Assembly: GCA_937862675.1 (NCBI GenBank)
Contig: CALMEC010000172.1
Coordinates: 1 to 17,599 of the forward strand
Source: an uncultured Actinomycetes bacterium
Lineage (GTDB): Bacteria; Actinomycetota; Thermoleophilia; Miltoncostaeales; Miltoncostaeaceae
Direction: 5' to 3'
DNA: 17,599 bases
Shown here: piece by piece, positions 14,301-17,599 of the stretch
Layout: each line of letters starts with the position of its first letter
Numbering within the stretch: the first letter of the stretch is position 1
The notes under the pieces: generated by a model
The model's input: only the letters and a program-made list of their open reading frames with translations
Databases searched by the model: none
What the model was told of the DNA's origin: nothing
Position numbers and translations under genes: made by a program

Positions 14301-14614
14301 GCCTCGGAGCGGAGCCCGATGAGGTGCGGCGAGGGGCCCACCCGCCCCTGGCTGACGGTCCCCCGCGACGGCCAGAGACTGACGCGGTCCCGGCCGTGGA
14401 CCGCCGCGAGCTCGACCGAAAGGTCCCGTGCCTCGGCGTCGGTCGCGGCGACGACCAGCACCGCGCGCTCGACCTCGTCGGTGAGGGCCGAGACGAGGAA
14501 CGGCCAGATGGGCTGCCCGACGGTGAGCGACGCGACCGCGCCCTCGCCGGCGACGCGGTCGGCCGCCGCGCGGAAGTCGCGCTGCGCCAGCAGGATGGTC
14601 GAGAGGCCGTTCAT
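11399..14614 (-). CDS. mfd: Transcription-repair coupling factor Mfd
   Basis: Mfd is an ATP-driven translocase that removes RNA polymerase stalled at DNA lesions and recruits UvrA. The 1071-residue product is complete. It has a UvrB-like N-terminal module, the RNA polymerase-interacting domain (about 411-470; GDYVVHEDHGIGRLVGFE, with the usual YVVHxxHGIG), helicase motif I GDVGFGKTEVA (561-571, K567), the DEEQ box (662-665), motif III SLSATPIPRTLQMSLSGMRD, and motifs V-VI STTIIEAGLDIPNANT and QLYQLRGRVGRS, plus the C-terminal TRCF domain. The start ATG at 14614 overlaps the TGA of pth by four bases (ATGA). It is at the short end of the family size range. The gene ends at repeat C. Confidence 0.98.
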   Translation of the reverse strand: MNGLSTILLAQRDFRAAADRVAGEGAVASLTVGQPIWPFLVSALTDEVERAVLVVAATDAEARDLSVELAAVHGRDRVSLWPSRGTVSQGRVGPSPHLIGLRSEARDRLIDDTGVVVASVGSLLERVPRRPAPPLTLRVGGWVDGELVDLLVERGYERVHQVEERGEVALRGGIVDVFPTTADQPVRIDMFDDEVDGIRVFSPFTQVTIRSVTEVRIQPASEPVDDLVDTFDLVRATPVISLAPRAFDAAIAEALEVAEEEAQAGALGQPDALREAIAVASAVTIEPPTGATGGVVDAREARFATRGITEAQAELVRLSGGSLRVLVAFTRRGDMERAASQFTRINPPVVDLATDIPREGAVAVTVMPVHRGFISADLGVAVIPEGEILRRRRASDRAPVGRRLRSFLELRVGDYVVHEDHGIGRLVGFETQTVANVTRDYLALAFAGEDRVWVPQDQLDKVTRYIGSDGSPPPLSKLGGKAWERLKARVRAAVHEMAGELFALYESRGRAKGHAYPEFEEETAAFAREFRHRETPDQERAIDEVLADMERDQPMDRLICGDVGFGKTEVAMRAAHRATLDGRQVLVLVPTTLLAQQHLGTFRERFAGTPVEIDMVSRLRSTAETKDVLARFRAGTLDILVGTHRVLGMDVQPTNLGLVILDEEQRFGVAQKEALRKLRLEVDVLSLSATPIPRTLQMSLSGMRDISVIETPPSGRRAIATHVGEFDGELVREALVHEKERGGQSFWLHNRVETIQDAAEAVRAIVPDQRVVVAHGQMGESEIESVMMTFMRGDADILVSTTIIEAGLDIPNANTLVVERADLLGLSQLYQLRGRVGRSEVAAHAYMLYPSDQDLTRDAAARLRAVSDYTELGSGLRIAMRDLEIRGAGNLLGDEQSGHVAAIGFELYMQMLQDAIAARRGDTVVEPEVRIEIPVSAHIPSDYVGFEAAKIDLHRRIATADEEGLARLSDEIRDRFGDPPPSVRALVQVQRLKRKTVRVGGNHLAVRAGKVVVAPVSLTSTAMRALREAVPRAVYSSAERTVSVPAASDPGERLQAAENALDALIEAGAAG

Positions 14615-15282
14615 CCACCGTTCTCCGTCGTTCCGGGTGTGTCCGTGTCGCCCTCGTCGCCGGCGTCCGACGTCTCCTCGCGCCGTTCGCGCCGGCGCGA
14701 GGCGCGGCTGCCGGGGGCGGACGCGTGGAACCGGGCGATGGCCTCCTCCATGCCCTCGGCGAGGGCCACCTCGGTCATGGCGACGCCACGGTCGATGAGC
14801 GCGTCGACCTCGGCGTCCGGCTCGGAGAACCGCGCCAGCACCCAGTCGGCCTGATCGCCGCGGAAGTCCGAGGGCGGGCGTCCGACGCCGAGCCGGACGC
14901 GGGCGAAGTCGTTCCCGCCGGTCCCCGCGATGAGCGAGCGCAGGCCGTTGTGCCCCCCGGCGCCGCCCTCCGTCTTGCCGCGGACGGTGCCGAACGGGAG
15001 GTCCAGCTCGTCGTGGACGACGAGGATCTGCGGGCGCGTGATGCGGAGGGATCCGGCGGCCGGCCCGACCGACTCACCGGACAGGTTCATGAACGTGGTC
15101 GGGATGAGCAGCGCGACGGGACCGCGGGGACCGCGCGTCTCCGCGTACGACCCCGCGTAGCGGGCGGCGAAGCGCGTGACGCCCAGCCGGTCGGCCAGAC
15201 GTTCGACCACGCGCTGCCCGACGTTGTGACGCGTGCGGGCGTACCGGGCGCCGGGGTTCCCGAGACCGACGACCAGCCGAAT
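14611..15282 (-). CDS. pth: Peptidyl-tRNA hydrolase, apparent ATT start
   Basis: Pth frees tRNA from peptidyl-tRNA released by stalled ribosomes. Read from ATT at 15282 the product has 223 residues and begins with (M)RLVVGLGNPGARYARTRHNVG, the exact family N terminus. The catalytic residues are N9, H19, N66 (FMNLSG), D91 (VVHDELD) and N112 (GGHNGL). No ATG, GTG or TTG lies between an in-frame TAA and this point. The first GTG (15210) would delete the GLGNPG loop and catalytic His. GAAGG lies seven bases before the ATT; a CTG at 15288 is the alternative. The C terminus has an extra charged tail of about 30 residues. It is coupled to mfd by ATGA. Confidence 0.9.
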   Translation of the reverse strand: MRLVVGLGNPGARYARTRHNVGQRVVERLADRLGVTRFAARYAGSYAETRGPRGPVALLIPTTFMNLSGESVGPAAGSLRITRPQILVVHDELDLPFGTVRGKTEGGAGGHNGLRSLIAGTGGNDFARVRLGVGRPPSDFRGDQADWVLARFSEPDAEVDALIDRGVAMTEVALAEGMEEAIARFHASAPGSRASRRRERREETSDAGDEGDTDTPGTTENGG

Positions 15283-15372
15283 CGGCAGGCCTTCGATCTC
15301 CGATCCAGTATCCCGCGTCGGAGATTACGTGGCGGTTGCCGGCTGCATCTCATCGCGAGGCGGTGTCCTCGA

Positions 15373-15401
15373 CCGCCGAAATATTCCCGATATTCCGGCG
15401 G
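15373..15401 (-). terminator. AT-centred hairpin in the rplY-pth gap
   Basis: On the minus-strand RNA, CCGCCGGAAUAU pairs with AUAUUUCGGCGG over 12 bp, including one G-U pair, with a CGGGA loop. The plus-strand version has an A-C mismatch, so the structure favours the minus strand. It also contains the direct repeat GGAATAT twice. It lies about 65 bases after rplY and 90 before pth, without a U tract. It could be a terminator, attenuator or operator. The 183-base gap holds no gene. Confidence 0.45.
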
Positions 15402-15465
15402 ATCTGCGTCCGTGCCTCACGGGAGATTCGCTCGGCTACCGCACACGAACTTCTGACGCGGGACA

Positions 15466-16110
15466 CTAGTCCGAGCTGTCCTCGTCCGAGGAGCCGCCCA
15501 CGAGCTCCGGCTCGGCGCCCTCTTCGTCCGACTCGGGAGCCTCGACCGCGGAGGGGACGGTGACCGACGCGACGACCGTGTCGTCCTCACCGATCAGCGT
15601 GACGCCCGCGGGTGCCACGAGCTCGGAGAAGAGGCGCACGCCACCGACATCGAGGTCGCTGACATCGATCTCGATGCCGTCCGGGATGGCGTCGGGAAGA
15701 GCCTCGATCATGACCTCGTGCATGGACTGGTCGAGCACGCCGCCCTCGCGCACGCCCTCGGCCATGCCCGTGAGGACGATCGGCACGGCGACCTGGACGG
15801 CAACCTTGAGGTCGACCTCCTGGAAGTCCACGTGCATGATCTCGTTGCGGACGGGGTTGAGCTGCCATTCCTTGAGCAGCGCGGGCACGGAACCCGTGTC
15901 ACCGATGCCGACCTCGAACACCGCCGTCTTGGCGGCCGCCCCCTGGAGGGCCATGAAGAGGTCGTGGTGAGGCAGGCTGAACGACAGCGTCTCGCCGCCG
16001 GCCGTGTAGAGGACGCCCGGCACCTGTCCGGTCTTTCGCAACCGCCGGGTGACGGCGGAACCGAACTCGGTTCGCGGTGATGCGGTGAGTGAGACGTGGT
16101 CGGACGACAT
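15466..16110 (-). CDS. rplY: 50S ribosomal protein L25 (CTC form)
   Basis: L25/TL5/CTC protein binds 5S rRNA. It has 214 residues in two domains: the L25 core (about 1-95; LRKTGQVPGVLYTAGGE, WQLNPVRNEIMHVDFQEVD) and the CTC C-terminal beta domain (about 96-190; PIVLTGMAEGVREGGVLDQSMHEVMIEALPDAIPDGIEIDVSDLDVG). The last ~25 residues are an acidic Ser/Glu/Asp tail, common in actinobacterial versions. The ATG at 16110 has AGGAG nine bases upstream. Its place between prs and pth is the usual actinobacterial order. Confidence 0.97.
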   Translation of the reverse strand: MSSDHVSLTASPRTEFGSAVTRRLRKTGQVPGVLYTAGGETLSFSLPHHDLFMALQGAAAKTAVFEVGIGDTGSVPALLKEWQLNPVRNEIMHVDFQEVDLKVAVQVAVPIVLTGMAEGVREGGVLDQSMHEVMIEALPDAIPDGIEIDVSDLDVGGVRLFSELVAPAGVTLIGEDDTVVASVTVPSAVEAPESDEEGAEPELVGGSSDEDSSD

Positions 16111-16199
16111 TCTGCGTTGCTCCTGGAATCTGATTCGCGACCGCGCATCCTAGCGGATCGGCGGACGCATTTGACCGTCGGCTCGCTCCCCGCCGTCCA

Positions 16200-16222
16200 C
16201 CGCCGCCCGGCGGGAGCGGCGG
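16200..16222 (-). terminator. Hairpin after prs
   Basis: CCGCCGC and GCGGCGG form a 7-bp stem with a 9-base loop about 20 bases beyond the prs stop. Between them lies a 14-bp palindrome, CGGGCCGCGGCCCG (16228-16241), touching the stop codon. Together they may terminate glmU-prs transcripts before rplY. Confidence 0.4.
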
Positions 16223-16241
16223 CCGCGCGGGCCGCGGCCCG

Positions 16242-17276
16242 TTAGAACAGCTGGTTGTCCCCCTCGAAGACCTCCGACACCGACTCGTCGTTGAAGACGT
16301 TCCGGATGCAGTCGGCGAGGACCTGACCGGACGGGAGCTGCGTGATGAGCGACGGCGCCCCCGAACGGAGCGGCACCGTGTCGGTGACGACGATGCGCTT
16401 GATGTCGTCGCACTTCGCGAGGCGTTCGAACGCGGGGTCGGAGAACAGGCCGTGCGTGGCGGCGCAGTACACCTCGGTGGCGCCCATCTCGCGGACCTTC
16501 TTGGCGCCCTCCACGAGGGTGCCGGCCGTGTCGATCATGTCGTCGATCATGATGGCCGTCTTGCCGACCACGTCACCGATGAGCATGGTCATCTCGACCT
16601 GGCTGTGCTCCGGGCGCTGCTTCGTGAGCACCGCGACCTGGGCTCCGAGCTTCTCGGCGAAGTGCGTGGCGAGCTTCGCGCGTCCCGCATCCGGGGACAC
16701 GACGACGATCGGCCGGTCGCGCAGCTCGGGTGCGTCCCGGAAGTACTGGACCAGGATCGGCACCGCCGTCATGTGGTCGACCGGGATGTTGAAGAACCCC
16801 TGCACCTGGCCCGCGTGGAGGTCCATGGTGAGCACGCGGTCGACGCCGACGGTCTGCAGCATGTCGGCGATCATCTTGGCGGTGATGGGCTCACGCGGCG
16901 CCGACTTCTTGTCCTGCCGGGAGTAGCCGTACCAGGGAAGGACCGCGGTGATGCGGCGCGCGCTGGCGAGCTTGGCGGCGTTGACCATGATGAGCAGCTC
17001 GACGAGGCTGTCGTTGCAGGACTGGACGTGCCCGTTGGCGATGCTGCACGTGGACTGGATGAGGAAGACGTCGGCGCCACGGACGCTCTCGCCGAACCGG
17101 GCGTAGATCTCGCCGTTGGCGAACGACTTGAGCAGGACCTCGCCCGGATCGAGCCCCAGCCGGTCGGCGATGTCCTGGCCGAGCGCGAGGCTGGAGCGCC
17201 CCGCGAAGACCATCATCCGCCGCGCGTACTCGCGCTCGACGTGGGTGTCGACTCGTTCCGCCGCCTCGGTTGTCAC
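16242..17276 (-). CDS. prs: Ribose-phosphate pyrophosphokinase (PRPP synthetase)
   Basis: Makes PRPP from ribose 5-phosphate and ATP for nucleotide, His and Trp synthesis. The 344-residue product carries FANGEIYARFGESVRGADVF, the ATP-binding YGYSRQDKKSAPREPI (117-131), catalytic MDLHAGQVQGFF (H154), VVSPDAGRAKLA (192-203) and the PRPP loop IDDMIDTAGTL (244-254). An extra N-terminal stretch of about 20 residues precedes the family start (MMVFAGRSS); an ATG at codon 21 or 22 could be the functional start. As called, GTG at 17276 overlaps the glmU stop by four bases (GTGA). Confidence 0.97.
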   Translation of the reverse strand: MTTEAAERVDTHVEREYARRMMVFAGRSSLALGQDIADRLGLDPGEVLLKSFANGEIYARFGESVRGADVFLIQSTCSIANGHVQSCNDSLVELLIMVNAAKLASARRITAVLPWYGYSRQDKKSAPREPITAKMIADMLQTVGVDRVLTMDLHAGQVQGFFNIPVDHMTAVPILVQYFRDAPELRDRPIVVVSPDAGRAKLATHFAEKLGAQVAVLTKQRPEHSQVEMTMLIGDVVGKTAIMIDDMIDTAGTLVEGAKKVREMGATEVYCAATHGLFSDPAFERLAKCDDIKRIVVTDTVPLRSGAPSLITQLPSGQVLADCIRNVFNDESVSEVFEGDNQLF

Positions 17277-17599
17277 CGCGCCCCCTTGGTGCCCGTCGCT
17301 TTTGCCGCCGCGCGGGCCTTCGCCTCAGCCCGTTTCGTGAAGCCCTCGCGGATCTCCTGACGTGCCCGGGCGACGCCCAGCGCTCCCGCCGGAACGTCGT
17401 GGGTGATGATCGATCCGGCCGCAGTCATGGCTTCGTCACCGATTCTAACGGGTGCGACAAGGACGCAGTCCGACCCGGTCTTCACGCCCGCGCCGATGAT
17501 CGTCCGGTGTTTGCGGAATCCGTCGTAGTTCGCGGTGATGTTGCCGGCACCGATGTTCGTCTTCGCCCCGATGGCGGCGTCCCCGATGTACGAGAGGTG
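17273..17599 (-). CDS. glmU: GlmU C-terminal acetyltransferase part, truncated by window end
   Basis: The last 108 residues of bifunctional GlmU, which makes UDP-N-acetylglucosamine for peptidoglycan. The frame is open to the window end. HLSYIGDAAIGAKTNIGAGNITANYDG, then KHRTIIGAGVKTGSDCVLVAPVRIG and SIITHDVPAGALGVARARQ, match the left-handed beta-helix acetyltransferase domain, including the conserved NYDG loop and KH pair. The C-terminal tail is Ala/Lys-rich (RAEAKARAAAKATGTKG). Most of the gene, including the uridylyltransferase domain, lies outside. It overlaps prs by four bases, so the two are co-translated. Confidence 0.95.
   Translation of the reverse strand, partial: HLSYIGDAAIGAKTNIGAGNITANYDGFRKHRTIIGAGVKTGSDCVLVAPVRIGDEAMTAAGSIITHDVPAGALGVARARQEIREGFTKRAEAKARAAAKATGTKGAR

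Noticed and set aside
12683..14854. A 723-codon plus-strand open frame antisense to mfd
   Set aside because: The minus strand encodes full Mfd motifs throughout; the antisense frame is open because of high GC third positions.
15210..15210. GTG at 15210 as the pth start
   Set aside because: It would delete GLGNPG and the catalytic His, which are encoded in frame immediately upstream.
1..17599. CRISPR arrays, prophage or defence island
   Set aside because: No regularly spaced repeats, integrase, transposase, cas or restriction genes are seen.

Overview
This is a high-GC chromosomal window, most likely from an actinobacterium of the class Thermoleophilia (Solirubrobacterales or Patulibacter-like). 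The evidence is the actinobacterial gene order glmU-prs-rplY-pth-mfd ... mazG ... eno-ftsB-DUF501, GTG/TTG-rich starts, a CsrA/FliW pair (flagellated lineage), and a secreted protein with an acidic DADGDGFGDETQD-type calcium repeat of a kind I associate with that class. The class assignment is inference, not shown by a marker gene search.

Layout. Bases 1-4806 form an accessory, regulatory half. It starts with the 3' end of an RsbW-like ATPase gene with a degraded N-box. Next comes csrA (minus), divergent across a palindrome from a probable RNA polymerase omega subunit gene whose product carries a very acidic tail, and then fliW (minus), the CsrA antagonist. After these come an unrecognised 331-residue protein with a winged-helix-like C terminus and an overlapping ECF sigma/membrane anti-sigma pair. 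Bases 4978-17599 are almost entirely minus-strand housekeeping genes. In transcription order they are: glmU (cut by the window end), prs (overlaps glmU), rplY, pth, mfd (overlaps pth), a PpiC-type lipoprotein foldase, mazG, a secreted TSP3-like protein, eno, an FtsB/DivIC protein, a DUF501 protein, and two small coupled unknown genes.

The genes cover cell-wall precursor synthesis (GlmU), PRPP synthesis (Prs), translation maintenance (L25, Pth), transcription-coupled repair (Mfd), nucleotide sanitation (MazG), glycolysis (Eno) and division (FtsB). The first part looks like a post-transcriptional/sigma control cluster, probably linked to motility genes outside the window.

The most notable unexplained structure is a family of intergenic elements of about 150-210 bp. 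The copies at 3288 and 9855 are clearly related; the one ending at 11398 is diverged and inverted. They have imperfect terminal inverted repeats (ATTCCAC...GTGGAAT), and each abuts a CTAG that contains the TAG stop codon of a neighbouring gene. Other points are a pth gene that appears to start at ATT (or CTG), an ftsB gene with no standard start giving its usual N terminus, and strong U-less hairpins after several genes. I found no tRNA, rRNA, CRISPR array or transposase gene.
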